Origin: Rhyzopertha dominica
Taxonomy: Eukaryota > Arthropoda > Insecta > Coleoptera > Bostrichidae
Direction: 5' to 3'
DNA length: 64,000 nt
NCBI GenBank assembly: GCA_025024175.1
Contig: QCXZ01000041.1
Location: 25,911,786 to 25,975,785, forward strand
Position numbers and translations under genes: made by a program. A model generated the notes under the pieces. That model worked only from the letters and a program-made list of their open reading frames with translations. It was not told the DNA's origin and searched no databases. The first letter of the stretch is position 1. Every line of letters starts with the position of its first letter. This document shows positions 1 to 12,613 of the stretch, piece by piece.

Positions 1-99
1 TTTAGACATTATTGATCAATTATAATCAACTAACGTTGCATAACGTGCAAGAATTTTCTTAGGAATGAAAATACATAATACAATTCGTTGATATAGTAG

Positions 100-945
100 A
101 GTGTCCCATAAGTTCGTGGCCACTTGCGACAAAAATGTTATCATTGCAACATAAAATTAAACAACAGTTATCCTTCAAAGTAAATGCCATTGCTGTCTAC
201 TGCTTTCTTTCGTCTTTGTGCCAATTGTTCGATTCCACGGCGATACCACTCAGGCCTGCGTCGAAAAAAGTGAGCCATCGGCCGAAACATGTAATAGTGG
301 GGTGGCGCAAGGTCAGGGCTATATGCAAGATGAGGAAGAACTTCAATTATTCCGGGCAGCTCCGGTCGAGCAAATGAGTGCAGATATCGCGACGTTGCTG
401 CTGAACCGGCGTCAATTCGTGTGGAACTTCTTGGCAGTGCCTGTTCACGAGCCCGATTTGTTGGACGTCGCGATCCATGGTGGACTTGGAAGGGCCGAGC
501 TCTGCGAGTAGATACTGGTTTGTGGTTGCTGCTCCACCAGCTCGCGCAGTGCCTCATTGTTCACCGTCGATGGGCGGCCTGGCCTGGGCTGATCTGCAAG
601 GCTGGTTTCGCCGTTATTGAAACGTTTGAACCAACGTTTGACCGCTGAGGTTTAGCTGACTATTCGCTCGCCTTCCACACCGCAAATTTCCGCCGCCTGC
701 AGCCCTTGCACTCAGTCTTTTTTTTCCAACAGTGACGCCAGAAGCACGCGAATCGCAAATTCTTCGTGTTTCATTTGAGACCTTAAAAATATTTTTTTAA
801 ATCTCAATTACAAACACCAATAGATCATTTTAAAGACGTACAAAATAATATAAAACATTAATCGATTTGAGTTAAACGTCATAATAAAATTTATTTTTGA
901 TAATTTTAGCTTCAAGTTGCCACGAACTTATATGGTGCACCCGTA
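100..945 (-). mobile_element. Mariner-family DNA transposon, internally deleted
   Basis: A short class II element read on the minus strand. Its ends form imperfect inverted repeats sharing a core ATAAGTTCGTGGC at about 105-130 and 905-940. The N-terminal transposase remnant begins near 772 with a MKHEEFAIRVLLASLLEKKD-like start, then a stop. A GRPSTVNNEALRELVEQQP segment (about 510-590) looks like the usual DNA-binding linker. The C-terminal part (168-350) has SPDLAPPHYYMF, which carries the third catalytic Asp of mariner DD34D enzymes, and ends in SNGIYFEG. The central catalytic region with the first two Asp residues is missing and the frame shifts repeatedly, so no active enzyme is made. 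An autonomous mariner is about 1.3 kb; this one is about 0.85 kb. Confidence 0.8.
168..350 (-). pseudogene. Mariner transposase C-terminal remnant
   Basis: Open minus-strand segment encoding the end of a mariner transposase: SPDLAPPHYYMF (third catalytic Asp region) and RRGIEQLAQRRKKAVDSNG. The open frame runs on to about 557, but that upstream stretch is in a frame that does not match the transposase, showing a frameshift or deletion junction near 350. Confidence 0.7.
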
Positions 946-959
946 GCTTAACCTTCCAA

Positions 960-2820
960 CAAGATGGTACCTATCACCTCGTTCCAAGTGTTTACATTTT
1001 GTACCAAACTAGGCCACGCCCAATTAGGTAGTTGCTTTATTTGCAACTTACGGACTTTAAGTTATCCTGGCAATAATACACGTAACATCTATATACAGTT
1101 GAGTCTCAAACTTTGGATTAAATATGGCAAGAGTTAGTGTACTAATCAAATTTTGCACCAAAGGTATTGCCTTTTGTGCAAAACCTTGTATGTATTTCCT
1201 AAAATACGATACCAACACAAGAAACTGCCTCATTTTGTGTAAATTACTGGCGATATGGAAGTCTTACGGCCTCTATTGTCTTTGGTTACAATTATGTCGT
1301 TGAAATACACTGGGGCGCAATCGTAAACTATGAGACCAAGGGCTAAATTTATTGCCCGTTGAAAAACCGTAGAGGCAGCCCAAGCGACAATCTATTATAA
1401 TGATATAGACCGTTTAGTTATGAACGCGGTAGGTACGAGTATATAATACTTTTATCTTCAATCTCTCATGCGTATAGGGTAGTAACCAGCCTTCAAATCG
1501 AATGTCGTAAGTACGGAATTGGTTAGCCTGTCTGACAAGTCTTCGATCTGCGGTAAATGGTATCTGTCCTTTATTGTTACCACATTCAATTTTCTGTAAT
1601 CAACTGCTGTCGTAATGTCACTTGTTTTCTTTCGGAGAATTAAATTAAATTGCGTTCCACAAGCCAAACACGCATTCTTTTTATTTCAAACGTTTTCGAA
1701 TTTAAATTCATTACACACAAGCTGTTCCGTGAGTAAACCGTATGCTATCGGATGGAAATATAATACTATTACCCTCATGTACTTGTTTGGAGCTTCATAC
1801 TTGAATCTTTTCGTTTACTGCTTCCAATTGAACAGTAAACTGATAAATATCAGGCTGCAGTAATACATTATCCTGGTTCGTTAGCTTGTAAATTTCTGGA
1901 GAAAACAAACCATCGAAAATAGTGCGCTGCCATAGATTTAAAAAGTCCGCACTCATAAGCGCCCTCGCTTTGGTAATCGGTTTACCTATTTATTAATAAA
2001 TCTGTCGATTGTGTACTAGGCGGCACCGCAAAGAAATGAGCTCACAATCTCGTTATTATACCGTTTCGCCGCCGTTATCGTGCAATAACAATATTACAAG
2101 CATACGCGGTTATCCTGATTTTTATTACCCCTTTTTCAACAACTTACATTTTCATGGTATTACAGTTACTACCAAAATCTACATACATAGGTAATGCAGA
2201 AAATTGCCTACCTTTTTAGCGCATCTTTATAAAATTTCTCTTCCTAGCAGCCCTATACATTATAGTACACTGTATTAAGTTCAATTGTGGACGCTTTGTC
2301 ATGCTTAAGACATTTAAATCACTCATTTTCCGTTTTACCTTATATTTACAAAATCTCAAAAAATTTTCTATAACATGTTCTTCGCAGACGACTTTCTTGT
2401 GTCCCAGTTGACCACACATATAATATTTTAGGGTTTTTGTTCACGAGAACTCGGGGAAGCTGCTGATTGGTGACGCAATTCCGGTTTGTAGGACACATTT
2501 TCACGTACTCGTTTCTTGTTGAAAACCAAAATTTTAAGTAACTGGTATTCACGCAATCTGATCCGCGGGTATCTAGCTCTAGGATGGAATTATTTGTTAA
2601 CGGTGCTTGTTATGATTTTCACGATGACCTTAGCTAGTTAACTGCCTCAGTTCAACCCTCGGTAGTAAAACTCCACCACGATTTGGGTCTGCTCTCGTCG
2701 GACGTTCACCATCTCCTTCAACTTCATAAAGACATTCTACTGGGGCAAAAACGTTTCTTCCAGTTTCGCCTTCCACACTTTTCAGGAATGCTTCCTGTCT
2801 TCCTGATGGCAATACCACGA
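960..2820 (-). mobile_element. Decayed Ty3/gypsy retrotransposon (gag/pol remnants)
   Basis: Minus-strand relic of an LTR retrotransposon with many stops and frameshifts. A zinc-knuckle-like CGQLGHKKVVC at about 2375-2425 has lost its first Cys (now Tyr). Reverse transcriptase follows at 1458-1667, with VDYRKLNVVTIKDRYHLP and TFDLKAGYYPIRM. Further on, about 1285-1350, the catalytic region reads PVYFNDIIVTK, so YxDD has become YFND. The order (gag knuckle, then RT) is normal on the minus strand. No LTRs were recognised. It is unrelated to the intact provirus at 12047-19573. Confidence 0.7.
1458..1667 (-). pseudogene. Ty3/gypsy reverse transcriptase fragment
   Basis: A 69-codon open piece of RT. 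It has the DYRKLN motif (finger domain) and TFDLKAGYYPIRM, the equivalent of the TLDLxSGYHQI motif that carries the first catalytic Asp. It is the best preserved part of the surrounding relic. The reading continues in other frames on both sides. Confidence 0.7.
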
Positions 2821-5139
2821 CTTTGAGTTCTCTTTCAGTTCAGTTCCCATTCATGCTTTGTAGTCCCACAACTTTACCGGTAACTTCAATGTTATCGAAC
2901 CACTCACTGCATTACGCTCATTTGCTCATCCAAATTACCACCAAAAGTCGGCACACCGTCAGTCTTGCTACCGTGTAGACGTATCTTTTCTTTTCGTTTT
3001 AGTAAACCAACATTCTAAATTGCTCTTATGCCAACTATATTATTACATAGACCAGAGGTAGATGCGATTTGATAAAGATGGTATGGATCGCCTTTTTTCA
3101 CAGTGCGTATTGTTACCAATTCAGTATCTGTGAATACTATTCATACTGGTACGACACATGCAAATTAACACATAACATCTGTCCTTCCCGGTCTGGAGGA
3201 CTGCTTTTATTTATTTTTTTAGTTTGTTTGATTTCTAAACACATAAGCTTGTTTTGTTTATCACCTTCATTTTATAAATTGCTAGCTTTCTACAAATACA
3301 AATATAGAAATACGGAACTTCTGTAAGATGCTATTGTTATAGCTATAAACTAAAAGCTTTTGTACGACCAGTGAGATATAGCCATTACATGTTGAGGTTC
3401 TTTTGCATCTTTAGTACGATTCAAGGAACCGCTGGTCATTTAAATCTATAAATAAGAACTATCCCGCCAAAAAAAACTAAGTCTTAGATTTCACGCTCTA
3501 ACAAATATATAATAAACATTGACGCATAAACGAAATTTGTATTTTTGACACACGTTCTGGCGCCTTACTTGTACGTAGGGTAGTATAGGAGAAAAATGCA
3601 GAGTGTATACATAATTCTTCCAATTCCTTTTTGGATCCCCAAATCCTGCAGCAAACGTAGAACACTGAGAAGGGAAAGGAGAGCATCCCAACAATCCACC
3701 TGACCTGCACCAACACTTTAGCTGACAGTGTGATTATATTCAACGCAGGTGCCTAACTTTTAGTTTAACGGTGCTCAATAATTAGATACTTATTAGTACT
3801 TTGTTAGACACATAAGGTCAACGATCAAACGCACTTTGTTTTTCTCTTGTCGCACCCTATATCTATCTCTGTTACTATTCTTAGATGATATACAATTTCC
3901 TAATCGGTAGGCATTTTCCGTTTCAGTACACCCAATGGTTACAAGAACTGAGAAAACTTGTTTTTCACACTGGAATAGTGATTAATAAAATATATATTTC
4001 TGTTCACATAAATAAATTACCCATTTTGACGTTTCAATTTATGTCACAATAACCAAACGTTTTAATACAAAAAAGGAAATACACTACATCCATTAGGGTG
4101 ATCAAAAATTATTTAAATTATATTATTACTGATTAATGTAAAAAGGTGATTCTTAACATTCAAGCAACACACGGTATACGGAAACAAAAGTATTTTTGTG
4201 CCTACCACTAGTTTTGCCAGTCTGCATTTATGTGATTAGCATATTCAAGATTTTCTTATCCATTTTATAGGCTTGCCAACTAAGAGCGCTACAAAGGAAA
4301 GTGAATCAACGTGCCAATCCAATTTTACTTATAATTCGATTGTTGCTTGTCTCGCATCTTGAATTGCTAATGAGACGTCTAGCAACATTACGTAACAGGA
4401 CCGACAGGTTGAATAATGCCGAAACTTGATATAATAAAATCTTGAGCGAGATCTATATGTATTAGGCACTCTGTTATTTTTTTGGTTAATGTATTTTTCT
4501 ATTAACGTTTCCAGTTCTAGCCGCTCTGATTTCCAATTGTGTGCAATTTTATCATTACTTCTTTTGTTCATAAATTTGCCATTTGTACACAAGAACAGAT
4601 CCTCTTGGACGATAGTTACTTCCATCCAAAACAGATTTTTTGTTATTCTTTAAATAATTTTCTTCTGTACACGTTTTCTTTCCAGGTTCGCCGTTTCTAA
4701 CTCCATGTGTCGGAAGCTATAAACGTTATCCAAACTTTAGACACACTATTCGATGCTTATTCAGATCTTCCTCTCTTCAACCTCATTTAATTGTGTTGCA
4801 CTAATATAGATGTCACCAGTTATTGGTTTTAGTTACCGGAAGGTATCCTTCCTTTCTAATTTCTTCTCGCAAATCGTCGTCTGTTTCTTGGCACAATCAT
4901 TTTATTGTTCTTTGTTCCGTAGAAATGTTGAAAATATATATAATTTATTTTCTCACGTCATACTCCTTTAGAAAGTTTTTTTTGGCAACCTTAATCCAGG
5001 AGTTGGATTGTCTGCCAATGGGTGTATTTGTGCTAGTACCGGATGTACATCGATGTGACCGTATAGACGTTCATTGTAAGCAGCGTTTAAACTACTACAT
5101 ATTTAGTAGAGACATCAATGTAGTTCTATCAAATTTGAA
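2821..5139. other. AT-rich stretch with no recognised gene
   Basis: Only short, uncharacteristic open frames are present. I saw no domain motif, TIR or LTR. It lies upstream of the visible teneurin exons, so it may be part of a long teneurin intron. Confidence 0.5.
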
Positions 5140-6560
5140 GTTAAAATTGCTTTGAGATTGTCGTGAAGGTGGATAGACGATAACGGATAGCCGTTGCGCG
5201 ATTGGACTGAAAATATTTCGAAGGCAATAGCCATCTACGCTGTTCAGGTTGTACGGTCTTCAGATTTCGATGGCAAGTGGTGTAGAAGGGCACATGTTGA
5301 TGTTCAGCTGTACCTGAGAGGGTGAAAGATCTGACTTGTTGCAGTGTTTGTATCCTGTAAGCCAAGTTTTAATAGATCTGCTGAGTTCACCGATGTAGAC
5401 ACCGCTGCATAAGTAAGGAATTCTGTAAATATATCTAGATCGTAGACGATTTCTTTTGTATCTCAGCGACGGAAATGTGCAAGTTCAGTTGTTTTAGACC
5501 GGGTTTCTATAAAAGATTCTGAATTCTTTGTGCCACCTTTTTGAAACTGCTGCCTAGCTACAATAGACACATTATACTGTAATGAAAGTTGCGGATCGAG
5601 TTATAGCCATTGTTGGTTTTATAAATATTTTCCAACAATTTACGGTTCTATTTTCCTTTAAAAGTAAAAGTAACAACAATAATCTGTTTGTACTAGAGGT
5701 GGGCATTTCGATTCATTTCAGTGAGTCAGTTCACTGCATCTGCTTCTTTGAACTGAGCTGACTCAGTGAGTCGGCTCAAAAGAGCTGCAAGATCCCTACG
5801 ATTCGCGGTCATATGAATATCGTCACGGCTCTCTATCAGTCTCTATTTGATCTAGATCTCTCGTACCTAAAGTCTGGATTTACGTATTTTTTTTTGTTGG
5901 ACAAGCCAAATTATCAAATTTAAAATTAAAACCCGAAGTAAACTTAATAACTCCCTCGTCTGTCCAGCAACAAAGTGGAAGAAATAATATTTTTAATTTG
6001 ATATACTTTTGTGAATTGTAGAAGTGTGTTTTTGTAGTTGTTTGTATAATGATGTTTTATTTTTTGTTACATACTACCTTTGTTGCAAACCCATATATTT
6101 ACGTTCGTTAAAACGTCGACTTTCAGTTATTAATTACCTGGCTCATGTCGTTTACATAGATTTTGTAACTATGTACCTGTGTTCAGTTGTCACGTTGTCA
6201 GCCAGCTCGGCAATTCAGTTCAGTTCGGCGCTGAGCCGGAAAGCTGCATCTACTGAAATAAGTGAGCTGCCTCAACAGCTCTTTTGAAAGAGTCGGCTCT
6301 TCGATGCAGCTCACTCCTGAGTTACACATCTCTAGCTTGTACAAAACTACGCAACCGTCAAAACCACCTTTTGTTGCGGTCGACGACTTTCAGGCATAGA
6401 TTTATAAATCTTAACTATTTTCCGCAAATTCGAAATCTCTTGCATTCAATCTCAGTATTTTCACTTAGTCTAGATCATAACTGTGAATTTTACCATTACG
6501 ACAGGCTAAAAATATATACTGCAGTCCATAACCTCACAATTACTATAGATAACCTAAAGG
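5140..6560 (-). mobile_element. Decayed Penelope-like retroelement (3' part), split by a hAT-type MITE
   Basis: Reading the minus strand near 5450-5280 gives YRIPYLC then CSGVYIGELSRSIKTWL. This is the arrangement expected at the start of the GIY-YIG endonuclease that follows RT in Penelope-like elements. Stops and frameshifts are frequent. The relic is interrupted at 5694-6334 by a short DNA element. About 270 bp at 6570-6840 are repeated at 8698-8960, and a piece at 5515-5575 recurs at 8610-8670. The second copy lacks the inserted element, which shows that it was a later arrival. Confidence 0.55.
5694..6334. mobile_element. hAT-type MITE (641 bp) with 8-bp target duplication
   Basis: The ends are TAGAGGTGGGCAT and, inverted, TAGAGATGTGTAAC, which are hAT-like termini. 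The flanks GTTTGTAC (5686-5693) and GCTTGTAC (6335-6342) are an 8-bp target site duplication with one mismatch, as hAT elements produce. Just inside both ends lie clusters of GAGTC/GAGCTGA-type short repeats in both orientations. There is no transposase, so it is non-autonomous. Family membership rests on TIR and TSD length only. Confidence 0.7.
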
Positions 6561-6849
6561 TTATACGAAACCATGTCACTTCACAGCTTTGAAATCTGAG
6601 CTTTCTACAATCTTAAAGGTTAATTATCCTACAAAGCATTACAGCATATGTTGAAAATAGACATTCGCGCGCGTTTTATTATATTAAAATATATCAAATA
6701 ATTCGACAATCGACAGATGACAAGAATCTGCCAAAGCATAGTTGTGTTCACGTTCCTGAGAGGCGGAAAATTGATTTAATCAACAATTTCCATCGGCGCC
6801 TGGATGTATGAATCATTTATAGAAAACCCTGTATAAAGAGTAAAAAAGG

Positions 6850-8560
6850 ACGACAGGACACAAATGTTATACACAGTAACTAAGTTGCAGAACATGGTTT
6901 GAATTTGAAAGCATTAAGTCACTAACATATCAATGACAACCTGCAAGAGCGAGGGACATGAGTGAGGCAAGTACCAGCTGCCAAGATATATATCTCCAGT
7001 TCGCTGATATATAATCTGCCAGCAATACACAGGCTGCATATTCATTAGTAGTCGTTAGCCTTGGAAGAACGTTCTTATGTGCAAGGCTTCGTACACTTTT
7101 TAGTAGCATCTTTGAACCAATAGTGGTACATGGACTACAAAGTGGATTGCGAATCCTGAACGTTGAAAAATTTCTTATCCACCTTCTTGGAACTACAACT
7201 TCAATTACCTGTTGTTCTAAGTTATGCCTGGCAGTTGATATTTTCATTGTTTTCGGGTGTCGAAGTAGTGCTTCAAAGACAGCATCAACTAACTCTGCGA
7301 TGGCTCCAAGTACTGCTTGGCTGTCTCCGCTACAATTGCTTCTAACGATGTAGGTAAACGTCCCACCCATGAACATTTCTGGAACAACTTTTCCTAGTAA
7401 AGTTTACAACTGTCTCGAGAATAGTAAAGATTATGATTATGATTAAGACGGCGAATTTTTCTATATTTTTCGCTTGCGTAGGGTTGGACCGGACAAGAAA
7501 TATGTACGCCAGTAAGTAATTAAATTTGGTACCGTCGTTAACAATTTCTACAATTGCTAATCGATTTTGTAATTCATAAAACCAAATTTTGGGAATAGCA
7601 GGCCAGAATTGTTTTTTCGTTGTCTGTTTCGGTAGCAATTATTGAGTTTGACTACGATGAACGGCTTGATTGGAGTCAAAAAAACAAATTTTTGCTTTCT
7701 CCCTATCCACGAAAACTTTAGCGCTTACCCCGTAGATTACCTACACCTACATATTATTCCAGAAAAATGTTTTTGCCTCATATCAGCTATGGAAGTAGGG
7801 CAAGTGAGTTAAGAGTATGGAGACATTTTCCTGAGTTAGGTGTATAGAACTACATAATAAAAGGAATTGGTATCATCCCAACTGACACAATAACAAATTT
7901 ATTTATGTTAATGGTCACATCTACAGTACCATTAGTTGTCACCCTTCCAACATAGATGTATTGACAAAAGATCTATTATGTATGTAGCTGAAACTACAAA
8001 CGCCAAATGTCAGGTTGATGCAATCTACACAGATTTTCAAAATGTTTTTGTAGTACTTATTGACAGACCATCTTACATAATATTTTTCCATCGCCTTCTT
8101 TTCTCCATTTTTAGTTGCGCAAGGCACAGTTCAGTTATAGTCAGTGCTCTGCTTCGTAGCTTAACGTCAGAACGCCAGTTTTTAATTATCCCGAGGTATG
8201 CTCCTCAAACCAATCCGTGCGATTACTTTTCTACATGTAGAACAAATTGCGACGAAGCAAACGGTGTAAGCAGAAAAAAACAGGAATAACAAACGGTTTA
8301 TTATTATTTAAAGTTGCACAGCAGTCCTACTAGCGAATATGTAAGGCATGAATGCGATACCCAAGCCAATCCAAGCAACGATTCACTAACTAGAGTGTGG
8401 TATTATGTACCGTTACGGTGATAAAAAGCGGTCTACTAATATGACAGCTACAGTATAAAAAGCGGTGTGGTGATTACGATGCAACAATCGGTGATTTTTT
8501 GAGCTTTGGAAGGTGGTAACGTAGTTCGCTTTGTTCCTAGGGCGGGATATTTACAAAGTG
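6850..8560. other. Unassigned stretch with one 148-codon open frame
   Basis: The minus strand is open at 6930-7376 (148 codons) with no recognised motif. The plus strand is open over part of the same stretch (7123-7353), so the openness may simply reflect base composition. Nothing else is recognisable to 8560. Confidence 0.3.
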
Positions 8561-8960
8561 ATTGGTTTATACAGGGCTTCTATAAATGATTTATGCAACG
8601 CGGGCTGCGTTGATTTCTGAATTCTTTGTGCCGCCTTTTTGTAACTGCTGCCAAGCTACAATATTCACGGTGATAGTACCTACTGAAGGTTGCAGAACAA
8701 TGTCACCCCACAGCTCCGAAATGTGAGCTTTCTGCTACCTTAAAGTTAATTATCCCACAAAACACTACAGAATATGTTGAAAATACACACCCAGGCGTTT
8801 TCTCATATTAAGATATATCAAATAATTCAATAATCAGCAGATGACAAGTAAGTAATAGTTGAGTTCACCTTCCTAAGAGGCGTCGAATTGTTTGATCGAT
8901 AATTTCCACAAGCGCCCTGGATGCTTGAATCATTTATAGAAACTGCGTATAAGAGCAGGT
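8560..8960 (-). repeat. Second copy of the 5.5-6.8 kb Penelope-like repeat
   Basis: Blocks at 8610-8670 and 8698-8960 match 5515-5575 and 6570-6840 in the same orientation. They share, for example, GAATTCTTTGTGCC, TGTTGAAAATA and GAATCATTTATAGAAA. Divergence is clear but alignment is continuous. About 1 kb present between the two blocks in the first copy is absent here. Confidence 0.65.
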
Positions 8961-9019
8961 AAAAGGAACTGCCGTTGATGTAAGAGCAGAAGAAAGGAAA
9001 AAACTAGTAAAAAAGTCGT

Positions 9020-9480
9020 TCGCCGCCCACAAAACTAGCGTGCGGCGCATAGTTATTCAAACCCACGACCCTCACAGATGTGGGCGGGTGACAGTACAAA
9101 AGAAACGGCCTATGATTTAAGAAAGCCGCTCGAAAGATGCTCACAAAACTAGTGTGCGGCAAATACTCAACAAATAACCGCCTGAGCTGTAGGAGTCATC
9201 TTTCAAACGCGGATCACACAGATAACTAGGTGAGGCGCACAGTCAGCAAACTTCCCCTATAGATGGTGGCGGGTAGCGGTATGAATCGGTGATGTAAGAA
9301 AGCTGTTGGCAGGTACGGGCCGCACACAAAACTAGCCTACGCCAAATTCTCAACAAACAACGTCCTTTGCTATAAGAGTCCTCTATCGTATGCGGACCGT
9401 CCACACAACTAACGTGCAGCGTATCTCAACAAACGGCTACCACTGGTGGTGACGGAAGACGGTAAGGATCGGTGATTGTT
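9020..9480. repeat. Degenerate satellite, about 185-bp unit
   Basis: The motif CACAAAACTAGYGTGCGGC or a close variant occurs five times, at about 9029, 9142, 9214, 9323 and 9401. The spacing alternates between about 110 and 75 bp, so the true unit is about 185 bp with two motif copies. A second landmark (GGTGGCGGGT/GTGGGCGGGT followed by GTAAGAAAGC-like sequence) recurs at about 9078, 9263 and 9442, confirming the period. The GC content is noticeably higher than in the surroundings. Confidence 0.65.
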
Positions 9481-9961
9481 AGAGATGGATTCGGGAATCG
9501 GAGAGGTCACCACAATTAAACTGTTTCCAAAATGGCTTTGTTACTACGGATGGAGAGCTGCAACTGAAGCGGTTGGCTGAGAACTATCTCTAGACAAGGA
9601 CGTTCTGCGATATTGTTAATAATGCCCCACTCGGTTACCGGCGCTGTTTATCGTGTATAGGAAAAATTCGCAGATGCTGCAGGATGAATGTTTGCAATGC
9701 TTGGCTTAATTCTTGGCTTAACCCTCTCAGAATTCTGTAGAAACTAATCCTTTCAAACTATTTACAAAATGGTAAGCTTTCCATTCGTGTACGGATTATT
9801 TGAATCGTCTTTGCTAACGATAACTCCTACCTTCATGTCATTTTTTGGTAGAATGTATGTGACCTAGGTCGTGCAATAATAATTCAAACTCTATCTCCCT
9901 TTCTTGGCTTTTCCTCTTCAAGACGCTATATTAGTGTGACGTAGATGTCGGCCATCAAGAT

Positions 9962-10415
9962 CCCGGATCAAAACAAACCAAGTTGTCATAACGTGCGTAA
10001 AGGAGTTCAGTGTTTGGTGCAATTTTTTAGTATTAAAAGAATATTTTGAAGTGTCACTTTGTATTTTTGAGTAGCTTACACTCCTTCACTTTACTTACCA
10101 AGTATTACAAACCGAAATTATATTTAGTTAAAAAGTTTTTTTTACAAGTTTTACCAGAAAATGGTGCCTGGATGTTGTTATAATAAGAGAGAAACGTGTC
10201 ATCTTTACAGCACTTCTTTTAGGCTGTCTTTCAACAACAGATTGCAACTAAATGTAATTTCGGTTTGAAATTCTTGTGAAGTAAAACGAAGGAGTGTAAA
10301 CTATTTAAAAACATACACAGTAACACTTCTAAATATTCTTATAAAGCTACAAAATTGCATCCAACACTGAGCTCCGTTACGCACGTTATGGCAACTCGGT
10401 TTGTTCTGATCCAGG
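9962..10415. mobile_element. TIR MITE of about 450 bp with a THAP-like scrap
   Basis: Long inverted arms: CCGGATCAAAACAAACC onward (9963 to about 10140) pairs with the region ending GGTTTGTTCTGATCCAGG (about 10250-10415), including CATAACGTGCGTAA in both. The short centre (from 10161) can encode MVPGCCYNKRE, reminiscent of the first Cys pair of a THAP zinc finger. The inferred empty site may be seen in the related sequence at 19600-19685 (inverted), where ACGCTATATTAGTG and GTCGGCCAT flank without this insert. Confidence 0.6.
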
Positions 10416-10419
10416 ACTG

Positions 10420-12042
10420 ACGCATGGTCTATTCTACTACTACAGGTTGCAGCATTCGAGGTCCAGCCAACAGGAAGCAGTTACGTCACGAGGCACCTCA
10501 CTCCCTCTCGCAGTTCACAGTTCTTATGAACGCTTATATCACACACTAACGCAATACATGGCCTACGAAACATAATCCACAATATTTGGAATAATTATGT
10601 TTATAGATTCGATTTATAAGTTTCCTTGGGAGCAGAATGAGTGATAATTATATAAAACCAAACAGGAGGGACGTATAAACGTCAGATACGGCCGTATATT
10701 CATATAATATAAAGCAGAATTGCCAGCGCTACTTATTTCAATTATTGTAGTAGATGTATTTTACATTTCAAATTCGTCCCGTACGCTATGGCACCTTTCA
10801 CAATCCTACTACATTTTTCTAATTTATTTTATAAAACATTTTCGTTTCCTATTTTATTCAATATTATTATAACCAATTCGTTATTTAGAATATTTTTTTT
10901 ATTTTCGTACATATACCTACCTACTATAGGCAATATATGTGTGATTCTCAATGATAATTATTAACAGTTGGGTTTTTATCTAACTTAAAAGTTAAATAAA
11001 AGTTGCATACCTACTATACTTTTATCATATAAGATCAAAGATTGTATCGCTGAATGTATTTTATTATAATTATAATTGTAACGTATATAAATTTGTAATT
11101 TGTTTTGGACTATACTTTATATCCGTTTTGTATTACAAATAGTTAAAATAAGATTAAAACGGAAAGTCTATGTTACAGTAGGTGTATTATGGTATCTTTG
11201 ATTATAACATTCTATATTATCGGTACCCCGATATATTATACTACTATAAACTCCGTGCTGATAGAAAACTCAGATTAAGTAGGCAGTTCACAAAGCTTAG
11301 CGACAAAGCAACAATGAAATCAAAAGAAAATACCTAAGTAGGCAACATGTTTTTACTTATAAGTGCATTTTTGGCTGTAACTAATGTAAATGGACTGTAT
11401 TTTATATATAAATATAATTTGCACCCTAATATACGAACAATACAATTAGAAGCTAACAATTAACAAAATGCTACGTTTATTTGTACCGTAATTACTAGCA
11501 TTTAAAGAACAAAACAGAAGTCGGTGCTATTTACAATAATACATCGCACATTGATTAACTGGTTAATCACTTTGTCAGTTTACGGTATTTTTGGGATAGT
11601 TTCTACGATTCAGATAAATCAAGTGTGCGTTTGTTGGATGACTCAGCACTTGCAATTATTTGTTGAGAATTTAAAAATTTAATACGAATGCATACATATT
11701 TGCTTTAGTGGTTTGTCTTTAGATCTAAGGCGGGATATTCGTAGTCTCGCGCGATCAGTCTTCTTCTTTGCCATCATTACACAGAGCAACTTTACATCAG
11801 CACTCCGCCATGATAAACAAAATTAATTACTTAATTTTTACTAACAAAATAATCTTAATCTGGAGCTCAAAATACCGCTAAACTTTTATAGGTATTCTCT
11901 TGCGCCTTTTTTAGATGTAGTTCATAGGGCTACAAAAGGCTCGCAAGTGCAACAGAGTCGGTTTACGAGCAATAGACGGTTGCGACAGAGATGCCCTGAG
12001 GCGCTCGCATACGTCATTTCTTACGTGCTTCCCCGCATTTAC
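10420..12042. other. AT-rich stretch with no recognised gene
   Basis: No long open frame, TIR or domain motif was seen. It lies directly upstream of the provirus insertion site. Confidence 0.5.
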
Positions 12043-12046
12043 CGCG
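12043..12046. other. Provirus target site duplication (left)
   Basis: CGCG directly before the 5' LTR, matched by CGCG at 19574-19577 directly after the 3' LTR. A 4-bp duplication is usual for Ty3/gypsy integrases, and an alternating pyrimidine-purine target fits errantiviruses. Confidence 0.85.
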
Positions 12047-12348
12047 AATTATAGAACACTCCTCGTATACACATCAAAGGACCAGACAATAGAGGATCCA
12101 TTGATTCCACACGTGCCTCCAGTGAAGACAATGGGACCATTAGTAATTAGATGCTTAAATCATGGAATGTGATCAGACTCAGCATTTCCTGTCATATAAA
12201 AATGAAAGTTGTAAACAAATAACGGAGAACGTAGAAAATATCGCATGTACACGGTTAGATACTTGTCAGTCTGTAATCCGTAAATTTTATGTATTATTAA
12301 AAATAAATAGTTTTTAAAAACGGGTTTCCACAATTGAAAAACATAATT
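12047..12348 (+). repeat. 5' LTR
   Basis: 302 bp beginning AATTATAGAACACTCC and ending AAAACATAATT. It contains AATAAA at 12302-12307. It appears identical base for base to the 3' LTR when read side by side. Confidence 0.95.
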
Positions 12349-12366
12349 GGCGCAGTCAGTAGGATC
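12348..12366 (+). promoter_or_regulatory. Primer binding site, tRNA-Ser type
   Basis: TGGCGCAGTCAGTAGGATC immediately follows the 5' LTR (sharing its last T). It begins with TGG, the complement of the tRNA 3' CCA end. The GGCGCAGTCxGTAGGAT pattern resembles the Ser-tRNA primer sites of the 17.6/297 group; this assignment is from family knowledge. Confidence 0.7.
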
Positions 12367-12613
12367 GCGAAAAAGGGCATTACCGCTGAAAACGGTACCC
12401 TCTCGATCCTAATCGTTAATTTTCGCGACTCCAACAAACATCGATAACTGGATTCATAGAGGAAGGACACACCGCTGCATACGGGACCTTCTTGAAGAAA
12501 TCTACGAACCAAGGAAAACCCGGACAAAGGAGGCTCAGCTCAATAGCTCCGTCTCGCGGACATCAGGACCAGAAGAAGAACTCGATAGCTCCGATTCGCC
12601 TGGTGACCATAGT

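Noticed and set aside
168..557. Complete 129-residue minus-strand protein
   Set aside because: Only the last 60 residues match mariner transposase; the rest is a frame-shifted reading of the same relic.
6930..7376. 148-codon minus-strand frame as a gene
   Set aside because: No recognised motif, the opposite strand is also open over much of it, and it lies among decayed repeats.
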